Shown in pieces: positions 1 through 5,424 of a stretch of DNA of 5,424 nt. The DNA is taken from contig URWP01000190.1 of the NCBI GenBank assembly GCA_900551645.1, positions 1-5,424 on the forward strand, given 5' to 3'. The notes below the pieces were generated by a model. That model did no database searches. It saw only the letters and a program-made list of their open reading frames with translations, and was not told where the DNA came from. The stretch's first letter is position 1. Every line of letters starts with the position of its first letter. This DNA comes from an uncultured Bacteroides sp. Lineage in GTDB: Bacteria; Bacteroidota; Bacteroidia; Bacteroidales; Bacteroidaceae. The translations under genes were made by a program, and so were the position numbers.

Positions 1-2020
1 GGAAGTTACCGATGTTTTCGTTACCGTTTTTACCCCAAGAAAAACGTACTTTGGTACTGGTCAGCCAGTCAGGACGTTTTTCCATAAACTTTTCATTTGT
101 CAGGTTCCATCCCAGAGAGAAAGAAGGGAAGACTGCATAATGGTTGTTCGAACCGAAACGTGAAGAACCGTCCCGACGTACTGTCATCTGAAGCATATAT
201 CGTTCGTCGTAGTTATAGCTGGCACGGGCGAAGAGTGAAGCCAGGGTAGCTACTTCTGATGGAGCACCTGATGCACTTTGGTCTCCGTCGGCGGCCAATC
301 CTGTACTTCCGTCCAGATACGGACGGCTGTAATTGATGATGTTGTTACGTGAACCATACAAGTAGGAGCCGTTGCTTTTTTTAGCTGATTGCCCTAACAT
401 GACAGAGAATGAATGTTGATTAATGGTTTTATCGTACATCAGGACGTTTTCCAGCTGCCATACAGTTCCATCGTGTTTTTCAGAAAAAGCAGTAGAACGG
501 GTTGAGAATCCACCGTCACGCAGATAATAGATAGGTGTATATCCGTCGCTCCCCCAGAATGAAAGGTCTACACCATAAGATGTTCTGAATTTCAGATTTT
601 CCCAAAGTTGAAGTTCTGCCGAGAAGTTGGCTACGAACTTGTGGCTCCATCCTTTTGTTCCCGAAAGAGAGAGATTGGCAATCGGGTTAGTCATTTCGCC
701 GTATTCTGAACCCGGAATCATGAACAGTTTGCCGTTTCTCGGGTCGTAGAACGGAGTATAGTTGGCCGAGCCGGCATATTTGTCCAGCTGTGCCTGGGCT
801 GCTTCACCTTCATCGTATACATTTAAGATCGGTGACAGTGACAAGGCAGAACCTAACGGAGACCCCCAGGTAGAGTTGGCATCGATACTTGTACTTTTGA
901 TGCGGGCATATGACAGGTTCGATGTAATTTTGAAACTGTTCAACCAGTTACGGTTTTTGCTTTCATCGAATATTGTATAAGTGTTGTTACTGCGGAGAGT
1001 CAGACGTTCGTAATTGGAACGGCCAAAGTTACCGCCGACGATACCATCCTGTGTATAATATCCGGCAGAAAGCAGGTAGCTAACCTTTTCACTGGCACCA
1101 CTCACACTGATCTGATGGTTCATGACGGGAGCGTTGTCGTTGAACACTTCGTTTTGCCAGTCTGTACCTTCACCGTATGAATACGGGTCATTATAGATAG
1201 GTGCCATACCCGCATTAACCAGACCTTCGTTTATCATAAGGGCATATTCGGTAGCATTCAATACATCGCGGTGTTTCCAGGCACTCTGCCATCCGTAAGA
1301 GAAGTCATAGGTAACTTTGGTTTTGCCCAGTTTACCGGTTTTGGTGGTAACCAGAATGACACCGTTGGCTGCACGTGCACCATACACGGCTCCGGAAGCG
1401 GCGTCTTTCAGTACCTCGATGGACTGGATGTCATTCGGGTTCAGGTAGTCCAGACCACCTTCAATCGGCATACCGTCAACGATGTAAAGCGGATCGGAGT
1501 TGTTGATGGTACCGATACCACGTACACGAATCTGTGCAGCTGCACCCGGTTGTCCGGAAGATGAAGTAACTGTTACACCCGCTGCCAGACCTTTCAATGC
1601 ATTATCCATACGTACAGGAGCAGTGGCTGCCAGATCATCCGATGATACTTTAGCGATAGATGCAGTTACCACGCTTTTTTTCTGTACACCGTAACCTACT
1701 ACCACTACTTCTTCCAGAGTCTCTGTGTCTTCTTTTAGAATTACACGGATTTCTGGTTTTCCGGCTACTGGAATTTCTTCAGTCTTGAAACCGATAAAAG
1801 AAACTTGTAATGTAGCGTCCGAAGGAACGGACAGAATGAAGTTACCATCGAAGTCTGTAATGGTACCGATGGTAGTGTTTCCTTTTACTGATACATTTAC
1901 TCCGGGTAATGGCTCATTGTCTGTAGCGCTTATTACCGTACCTTTTACCTGTATATTTTGCGCATATACAGCAGCCAAGGCAAAGCTCAGTAAGAATAAA
2001 ACTGATAATAGCTTTTTCAT
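1..2020 (-). CDS. SusC/RagA-family TonB-dependent outer-membrane receptor, N-terminal 673 codons (3' end outside the window)
   Basis: Reading back from the ATG at 2018-2020, the frame stays open to the window edge. Residues 1-20 (MKKLLSVLFLLSFALAAVYA) form a Sec signal peptide with likely cleavage before Q21. Residues about 23-98 are a carboxypeptidase-regulatory-like beta-sandwich (PLPGVNVSVKG, GTITDFDGNF). Next comes the TonB-box-like LEEVVVVGYG (102-111). The plug domain (about 115-230) carries IRVRGIG, SDPLYIVDGMPI, DIQSIEVLKDAASGAVYGAR and ANGVILVTT, which are SusC hallmarks. The rest is beta-barrel, ending in the family motif SWGKNGNENIGNF. Family role: with a SusD-like lipoprotein, TonB-driven import of oligosaccharides (occasionally peptides) across the outer membrane. 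There is no N-terminal STN domain, arguing against anti-sigma signalling through this protein. SusC proteins usually have about 1000 residues, so roughly a third is missing. The start is preceded by an A/T-rich stretch without a Shine-Dalgarno sequence, normal for Bacteroides. The substrate is unknown. Confidence 0.97.
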   Translation of the reverse strand, partial: MKKLLSVLFLLSFALAAVYAQNIQVKGTVISATDNEPLPGVNVSVKGNTTIGTITDFDGNFILSVPSDATLQVSFIGFKTEEIPVAGKPEIRVILKEDTETLEEVVVVGYGVQKKSVVTASIAKVSSDDLAATAPVRMDNALKGLAAGVTVTSSSGQPGAAAQIRVRGIGTINNSDPLYIVDGMPIEGGLDYLNPNDIQSIEVLKDAASGAVYGARAANGVILVTTKTGKLGKTKVTYDFSYGWQSAWKHRDVLNATEYALMINEGLVNAGMAPIYNDPYSYGEGTDWQNEVFNDNAPVMNHQISVSGASEKVSYLLSAGYYTQDGIVGGNFGRSNYERLTLRSNNTYTIFDESKNRNWLNSFKITSNLSYARIKSTSIDANSTWGSPLGSALSLSPILNVYDEGEAAQAQLDKYAGSANYTPFYDPRNGKLFMIPGSEYGEMTNPIANLSLSGTKGWSHKFVANFSAELQLWENLKFRTSYGVDLSFWGSDGYTPIYYLRDGGFSTRSTAFSEKHDGTVWQLENVLMYDKTINQHSFSVMLGQSAKKSNGSYLYGSRNNIINYSRPYLDGSTGLAADGDQSASGAPSEVATLASLFARASYNYDERYMLQMTVRRDGSSRFGSNNHYAVFPSFSLGWNLTNEKFMEKRPDWLTSTKVRFSWGKNGNENIGNF

Positions 2021-2076
2021 AAGTTTTTAATAAATTAAAGATTAACAATTCGCATTATGTCCCGATTGGAACACTG

Positions 2077-2084
2077 CAAACATA
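2077..2084 (-). promoter_or_regulatory. Predicted -7 promoter element for the SusC-like gene
   Basis: The minus strand reads TATGTTTG, a full match to the Bacteroidetes -7 consensus TAnnTTTG. It lies 56 bp upstream of the ATG, so transcription would start near 2070 and give a leader of about 50 nt. No clear TTTG -33 element sits 19-21 bp upstream; that position is occupied by the inverted repeat at 2101-2117. A weak -33 would suit an activator-dependent promoter, but this is inference. The gene therefore probably has its own promoter rather than relying only on read-through from the regulator. Confidence 0.6.
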
Positions 2085-2100
2085 CACTGAAAAAGCATCA

Positions 2101-2117
2101 GATGTTGCTAAAACATC
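2101..2117. promoter_or_regulatory. Inverted repeat GATGTT-N5-AACATC overlapping the -33 position
   Basis: Perfect 6-bp arms (2101-2106 and 2112-2117) flank a 5-bp centre, GCTAA. The element lies 16-33 bp upstream of the TATGTTTG element, where the -33 contact of the main sigma factor is expected. A dimeric regulator bound here would overlap or neighbour RNA polymerase. On the minus strand the same sequence could form a small hairpin followed seven bases later by TTTTT, so a weak terminator is the alternative. The stem is short and A/T-rich, which makes termination less likely. Function is inferred from position only. Confidence 0.35.
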
Positions 2118-2125
2118 CTTTCATA

Positions 2126-2225
2126 ATTACGTCGGGAAGATATATTGAATACGTTATTAATACGTCAGAATAATGTATCTATTTGATTATCAGCTTTTAT
2201 ATTATACTTCTGCCGATTACGTCAG
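2126..2225. promoter_or_regulatory. Cluster of four ACGT-cored direct repeats, candidate activator sites
   Basis: On the plus strand A(A/T)TACGT occurs at 2126-2132 (ATTACGTCGG), 2148-2154 (AATACGTTAT), 2159-2165 (AATACGTCAG) and 2216-2222 (ATTACGTCAG), all in the same orientation. Three of the four continue with C, giving minus-strand GACGTA(A/T)T. The first three start 22 and 11 bp apart, that is two helical turns and one, so they would face the same side of the helix. The cluster begins about 40 bp upstream of the predicted -7 element of the SusC-like gene, a usual place for activator binding. The adjacent LuxR-type regulator is the obvious candidate protein, but nothing in the sequence proves it. 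Confidence 0.45.
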
Positions 2226-2245
2226 TTTATGCTTTATAACATAAA
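2226..2245. other. A/T-rich stem-loop downstream of the regulator gene
   Basis: TTTATG (2226-2231) pairs with CATAAA (2240-2245) across an 8-base loop. It lies about 70 bp past the regulator stop codon. The stem has only one G-C pair and no clean U-tract follows on the minus strand, so it is a poor intrinsic terminator. No better terminator is visible between the two genes, and some read-through from the regulator into the SusC-like gene is possible. Confidence 0.2.
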
Positions 2246-2248
2246 TAA

Positions 2249-2260
2249 ACAGATATCTGT
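2249..2260. other. Perfect 12-bp palindrome ACAGATATCTGT
   Basis: The sequence equals its own reverse complement over 12 bp and lies in the gap between the regulator stop and the SusC-like start. A second GATATC core lies just beside it at 2266-2271. It is about 165 bp upstream of the predicted -7 element of the SusC-like gene. It could be a protein-binding site or chance in A/T-rich DNA; no function is assigned. Confidence 0.25.
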
Positions 2261-2312
2261 GAATGGATATCAAGATTTCCCTTATTTAGGTTACATTAAC
2301 ACAAAATGGCTT

Positions 2313-5210
2313 TCAGAGCTTGTTGGTAAGGTAATCGTTGAGGCTTTCTTCTCTTTCCAGGTGAAATTTCTTCCGTAGCCGATAGCGAATGGTTTCCACA
2401 CCACGTACGGAAATATTCAGTAAAGGCGCAATTTCTTTGGTAGACAGATTCATTTTCAGATAGGCACACATCATCCGTTCGTTGTTGGAGAGATCCGGAT
2501 GTTTTTCATGCAGGCGTTTCATGAAATTGTTATGGATAAGATTGAACTGATCTTCGATACGTTTCAGTACTTCGTCACTTTGGATGTTTGAATCTATCTT
2601 GTTATTGATTAGAATCAGTTGTTTTTTTCCCTCACTGGCACCTTCGCCGGTTAGCTTGGAGGCTACTTTCATGATTTCTGATTTGATTTCTGTAAGCATT
2701 TCATTTTTCCGGAGGAAATTTATCATCAGGTTTGCCATTTCCTGACTTTTATGTTGAAGGTCATACTCCAGTTTTTCCTTTTCCAGTTGCATAATCTGCT
2801 TTTCCTGGCGTTCTTTTTCCTGTTCGTATTCTTTTTCCATTTCTTTCATGCGTTTGTCTTTTTCCTTTACGGCTTGTAGCTTTTTTCGTTTCAGACGCAT
2901 TTCATCCCATCGGTAAATGCTCCATAGAACGAATATGCTCAATAAGGAATAACAACAGTATGCAAGTAGAGTGCGATACCACGGTGGAAGTACTTTAAAT
3001 TTAATGGAATCATACGATTCTCTTCCGTCTGGGAAAATGGCTTTTACTTCAAAGGTATATTCACCTTCGGGAAGATTGCTGTATTCTTTTGTACGGCTTA
3101 TTGTACTTTCAGACCAAGGTTCTTCATTTAACCGGTATCTGAAGTGAATGTCATTTTTTTCAAACGACGATAGGTTGTAGTCGAAGCGAACAGAGTTTAA
3201 GTCGTAGTCGATTACAGGATAATTCTTTTGTCTCAGATAATTGGCTGTATAAATTAGCGAATCTTTTCCGCTGGTCAGATACATTTTTTTGATGCATAAT
3301 TCCTGAGGAATCTCATGAGACTTGTTTGAATTTGGCAAAGAAAACAAGGCGAAACCGCTCTCATTAGGAATAATCATCAAAGAATCAGTGACAGGTATGA
3401 TGGTTTCAAAGTCGGAGACTAGTTCAATCAGCTTTTTCTGGATAGGAAAAATGCTGAGTCCTACTCCCTGCTTGTAGACGTCCAGATTAGAGAAACAGAG
3501 CTCATAAGGCTTAAGACAGATAAGGTGGTTTTTCCCGTTCAGCAGGCGGGTATAAGCTGTTTCACCGTTCAGGGCATGGTTCATTGACACCCATGGTTCC
3601 ATGTAGTCTTTGGTGGCATTATATCGATAGATACCTTCGGGAGTCGCAAAGCAAATGGAATCTTTTAGCTTGGAAACTACCATATTGCGTTCGGTTGGGA
3701 AACCGTTTGCTACCCCATATTCCCGTTGGTTGATCATTTTAGTACGTTGTTCGTTCAGCTCCAGCCTTGTCACATGATCTGTCTGATAGACCCAGATTAT
3801 CCGGTCTGTTTCTTGTTCGAAAATGCGGCTGGAAGAAGTATATCCTTCTATTTTATGGCTTACTTGCCATGTGCCTTCCTTGTCGGTAAGTACATATATA
3901 CCATTGTAGGTGCCTACATACAGTTGGTCTGTGTGCCCGGATACAGGTTGGCAGCACCAGGCACCGATGATACCCGGTATTCGTTTCATTAGTGTACCTT
4001 CTATCAGAAAAATACCACGGTCATGCGTGCAGAATAACTTGTCGCCTATGCGGTTAAGTCCCCAAACTTGTCCGCTGGATGAAGGTATAGCTTTGATTTC
4101 AGGTTGTTCTTCTCCGAATTTTACTGGATAGGGCACATAATATAGTCCCCGGTTGGTTCCTAAGTATAAGATTCCGTCTTTTACGGCGGCTGTGTATCCG
4201 GATCCATAGAAATAAGGATAAGAATACAGATTGGTAAAAGGGGAACTTAGATAGACATAATCGATACCGCTGTCCAGTCCTGACCAGAGATTCCCGTTGA
4301 TGTCAAAAGCTACGGAAAGAACAGTGTTGTTATGCAGGCCGTTATGTTCATCAAAATATTTCAGCTGCATGGTGGAAGTATCTATCAGTAGAATTCCTTT
4401 ATGTATGGTTCCCAATGCTATTTGTCCGTTATGTTGGGCCGCACAGAAAACTTCGTTTCTTTTCATGAACTCTTCAGCACCGGTTATAAGTTTCTCTATC
4501 AATTGGTTATGGCAGTAATATAATCCGTCATAAGCTGTAATTACCAGTATACCGTCTTTATATGGGAGGATGCTTCGAATCCGTTTTTGCACCAGAGATT
4601 CAGCTCCTTGTAACGGAAAGAATGTGTTTCCGGTCAGAAACCATATTCCCTTGTCTGTACCAATATACAAAACATTGTTGACAATATTGGAACAGTCTAT
4701 TTTCGCATTGATTCCGATGAGTGTATTTTCTCCGTTTCTGTATTTTACTACATATTCATCTCCTTGTACGTACAGGGTATTTTCAGATTCATGTATTCCC
4801 CAAACATTTCCAATCAGTTGGTTGGTCGTTTCTAGCGAGTCTGACAGGCAATGGTATACCAATGTACCTTCCTCGTTGGGCTGGAAATAGCCGAATTCAT
4901 TGATACCACCGGCATAAATTCGCTTCCTGTCCGAAGAAACGGAAACAGAACGCACATCCATCCGGTTATTCAATGGGAATACGTCCCAGTCGTTACCATC
5001 AAATTGTAAAATACCGTTTTTATTCGCAAAGTATACCCATTTGCTGTCGTAAGGAGCTATTTGCCAGGTCTGGCTTCCTCTTCCGTATGTCCCTTTGTCA
5101 AAATTTAAAATGAAATTGTTCCACCCTGTAGCTGCGAAATGTTTTTGGAATGGGTATGCACACAAGAGGATTGTCAGGTAATATATTATGTTGTTCTTCA
5201 TGTTTTTCAT
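2313..5210 (-). CDS. Single-chain membrane sensor/transcription regulator: periplasmic propeller, Y_Y_Y domain, TM helix, coiled coil, LuxR-type HTH (965 aa)
   Basis: Residues count from the chosen ATG at 5208-5210. Residues 1-27 are a Sec signal peptide or anchor (IIYYLTILLCAYPF core). About 40-540 hold beta-propeller (Reg_prop-like) repeats, clearest in GLHNNTVLSVAFDINGNLW (291-309), with others such as LYIGTDKGIWF, LYLGTNRGLYYV and LYVGTYNGIYVL. About 674-740 is a Y_Y_Y domain (FRYRLNEEPW, YSNLPEGEYTFEVKA) ending in the typical VLPPWYRT. One transmembrane helix spans about 745-767, a charged coiled coil about 768-845. The C-terminus (about 904-965) is a LuxR/GerE-type helix-turn-helix (LSNNERMMCAYLK, STKEIAPLLNISVRGVETI). 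No histidine kinase, ATPase, receiver or AraC domain is present, so this is not a hybrid two-component regulator. Inferred role: sense a glycan fragment in the periplasm and activate the adjacent SusC-like gene while anchored in the inner membrane. An in-frame ATG at 5331-5333 would add 41 residues without a signal peptide, ahead of the promoter; ATG 5199-5201 (962 aa) is also possible. Confidence 0.93.
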   Translation of the reverse strand: MKNMKNNIIYYLTILLCAYPFQKHFAATGWNNFILNFDKGTYGRGSQTWQIAPYDSKWVYFANKNGILQFDGNDWDVFPLNNRMDVRSVSVSSDRKRIYAGGINEFGYFQPNEEGTLVYHCLSDSLETTNQLIGNVWGIHESENTLYVQGDEYVVKYRNGENTLIGINAKIDCSNIVNNVLYIGTDKGIWFLTGNTFFPLQGAESLVQKRIRSILPYKDGILVITAYDGLYYCHNQLIEKLITGAEEFMKRNEVFCAAQHNGQIALGTIHKGILLIDTSTMQLKYFDEHNGLHNNTVLSVAFDINGNLWSGLDSGIDYVYLSSPFTNLYSYPYFYGSGYTAAVKDGILYLGTNRGLYYVPYPVKFGEEQPEIKAIPSSSGQVWGLNRIGDKLFCTHDRGIFLIEGTLMKRIPGIIGAWCCQPVSGHTDQLYVGTYNGIYVLTDKEGTWQVSHKIEGYTSSSRIFEQETDRIIWVYQTDHVTRLELNEQRTKMINQREYGVANGFPTERNMVVSKLKDSICFATPEGIYRYNATKDYMEPWVSMNHALNGETAYTRLLNGKNHLICLKPYELCFSNLDVYKQGVGLSIFPIQKKLIELVSDFETIIPVTDSLMIIPNESGFALFSLPNSNKSHEIPQELCIKKMYLTSGKDSLIYTANYLRQKNYPVIDYDLNSVRFDYNLSSFEKNDIHFRYRLNEEPWSESTISRTKEYSNLPEGEYTFEVKAIFPDGRESYDSIKFKVLPPWYRTLLAYCCYSLLSIFVLWSIYRWDEMRLKRKKLQAVKEKDKRMKEMEKEYEQEKERQEKQIMQLEKEKLEYDLQHKSQEMANLMINFLRKNEMLTEIKSEIMKVASKLTGEGASEGKKQLILINNKIDSNIQSDEVLKRIEDQFNLIHNNFMKRLHEKHPDLSNNERMMCAYLKMNLSTKEIAPLLNISVRGVETIRYRLRKKFHLEREESLNDYLTNKL

Positions 5211-5232
5211 AGTTGTTCTTGATTTGATTTTA

Positions 5233-5240
5233 CAAAAGTA
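5233..5240 (-). promoter_or_regulatory. Predicted -7 promoter element for the regulator gene
   Basis: The minus strand reads TACTTTTG, a full match to TAnnTTTG. It ends 22 bp upstream of the ATG at 5210, placing the transcription start near 5226 and giving a very short, A-rich leader of about 16 nt without a Shine-Dalgarno sequence. No good -33 TTTG is visible at the usual spacing. The site lies inside the reading frame that would open from the ATG at 5333, which is the main reason for choosing the 5210 start. Confidence 0.55.
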
Positions 5241-5315
5241 TAAATTAATGCCTGAAAAGTTTCTTTTTTGGTGAAAAAACGGTTCTGTTACATCCCTGGC
5301 TTTTGTTGGATTAAA

Positions 5316-5403
5316 ATGTCCGTTCGTTTGCATTGGAATGTCCGTTCGTTTTGTTTGACATGTCCGTTCGTTTGCATTGGAATGTCCGTTTGTTTTTATT
5401 ATC
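5316..5403. repeat. Tandem repeat, four units of exactly 22 bp, upstream of the regulator
   Basis: Units start at 5316, 5338, 5360 and 5382. All four begin ATGTCCGTT; units 1-3 continue CGTTT and unit 4 TGTTT. The last seven bases vary: CATTGGA (units 1 and 3), GTTTGAC (unit 2), TATTATC (unit 4). Units 1 and 3 are identical over all 22 bp, so the array may also be a doubled 44-bp block. The period is not a multiple of three, so it is not a protein repeat. The 8-mer TGTTGGAT occurs just outside both ends (5304-5311 and 5405-5412). The array begins about 75 bp upstream of the predicted -7 element of the regulator. Plausible roles are a multi-site operator for that gene or for an unseen gene to the right. 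The repeat itself is certain, its role is not. Confidence 0.9.
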
Positions 5404-5424
5404 GTGTTGGATATACGCGCATGC

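Noticed and set aside
762..2030. Plus-strand open frames at 762-980, 1271-1564, 1500-1694 and 1725-2030
   Set aside because: They are antisense to the continuous SusC-like frame, have no recognisable domain, and their translations show no family signature; they are shadows of the minus-strand gene.
2101..2117. Strong intrinsic terminator for the regulator gene
   Set aside because: The stem has only six base pairs with two G-C pairs and the T run is seven bases away. It also sits about 200 bp past the stop codon and overlaps the promoter of the next gene.
4423..4430. Extra copy of the array core (TGTCCGTT) inside the regulator gene
   Set aside because: It is a single 8-base match within coding sequence, without the flanking bases or 22-bp neighbours, and is expected by chance.
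3726..4903. Plus-strand open frames at 3726-3992, 3910-4131, 4297-4518, 4570-4890 and 4721-4903
   Set aside because: All lie antisense within the regulator gene, whose domains are continuous across the whole stretch. No promoter or ribosome-binding context supports them.
4977..4983. Extra AATACGT site inside the regulator gene
   Set aside because: It is one isolated copy in coding DNA with no neighbouring copies or promoter, so it is treated as background for the intergenic cluster.
2313..5210. Calling the regulator a hybrid two-component system (HTCS) protein
   Set aside because: The propeller and Y_Y_Y sensor resemble HTCS proteins, but the cytoplasmic part has no histidine-kinase, ATPase, receiver or AraC-type segment and ends in a LuxR-type HTH.
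5316..5403. The 22-bp repeat array as a CRISPR array
   Set aside because: The conserved part is only about 14 bases and the variable part about 8, far shorter than CRISPR repeats and spacers. Two of the variable parts are identical, and no cas gene is visible.

Overview
The window looks like chromosomal DNA from a gut-type Bacteroidales bacterium (Bacteroides or a close relative). Three things point there: a SusC/RagA-family outer-membrane receptor, a propeller/Y_Y_Y membrane regulator with a LuxR-type helix-turn-helix, and promoter elements of the Bacteroidetes TAnnTTTG type with A/T-rich leaders and no clear Shine-Dalgarno sequence. No specific species is claimed.

Layout. Both real genes lie on the minus strand, so the biological order runs from high to low coordinates. 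About 5211-5424 is upstream non-coding DNA. It carries a four-unit, exactly 22-bp-spaced tandem repeat (5316-5403) and a -7 promoter element (5233-5240). The regulator gene runs from 5210 down to 2313 (965 aa). A 292-bp gap (2021-2312) follows, with a second -7 element (2077-2084), an inverted repeat at the expected -33 position (2101-2117) and a cluster of four ACGT-cored direct repeats (2126-2225). The SusC-like gene starts at 2020 and is still open at the left edge; 673 codons are visible of a family that usually has about 1000.

How it fits together. This is the front end of a probable polysaccharide utilization locus (PUL): a single-chain inner-membrane sensor/transcription factor directly upstream of the receptor it probably controls. 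The regulator has a periplasmic sensor, one transmembrane helix, a coiled coil and a DNA-binding domain. It lacks the kinase, receiver and AraC domains of hybrid two-component PUL regulators. The receptor lacks the STN domain typical of sigma/anti-sigma-controlled SusC proteins, which agrees with control by the neighbouring regulator. A SusD-like lipoprotein and glycan-degrading enzymes would be expected beyond the left edge but are not visible, and the substrate cannot be deduced.

The protein families are well known. The least explained material is non-coding: the 22-bp repeat array upstream of the regulator and the ACGT-site cluster upstream of the receptor. Both have spacings near whole helical turns and are reasonable operator candidates, but no binding partner is shown by the sequence.
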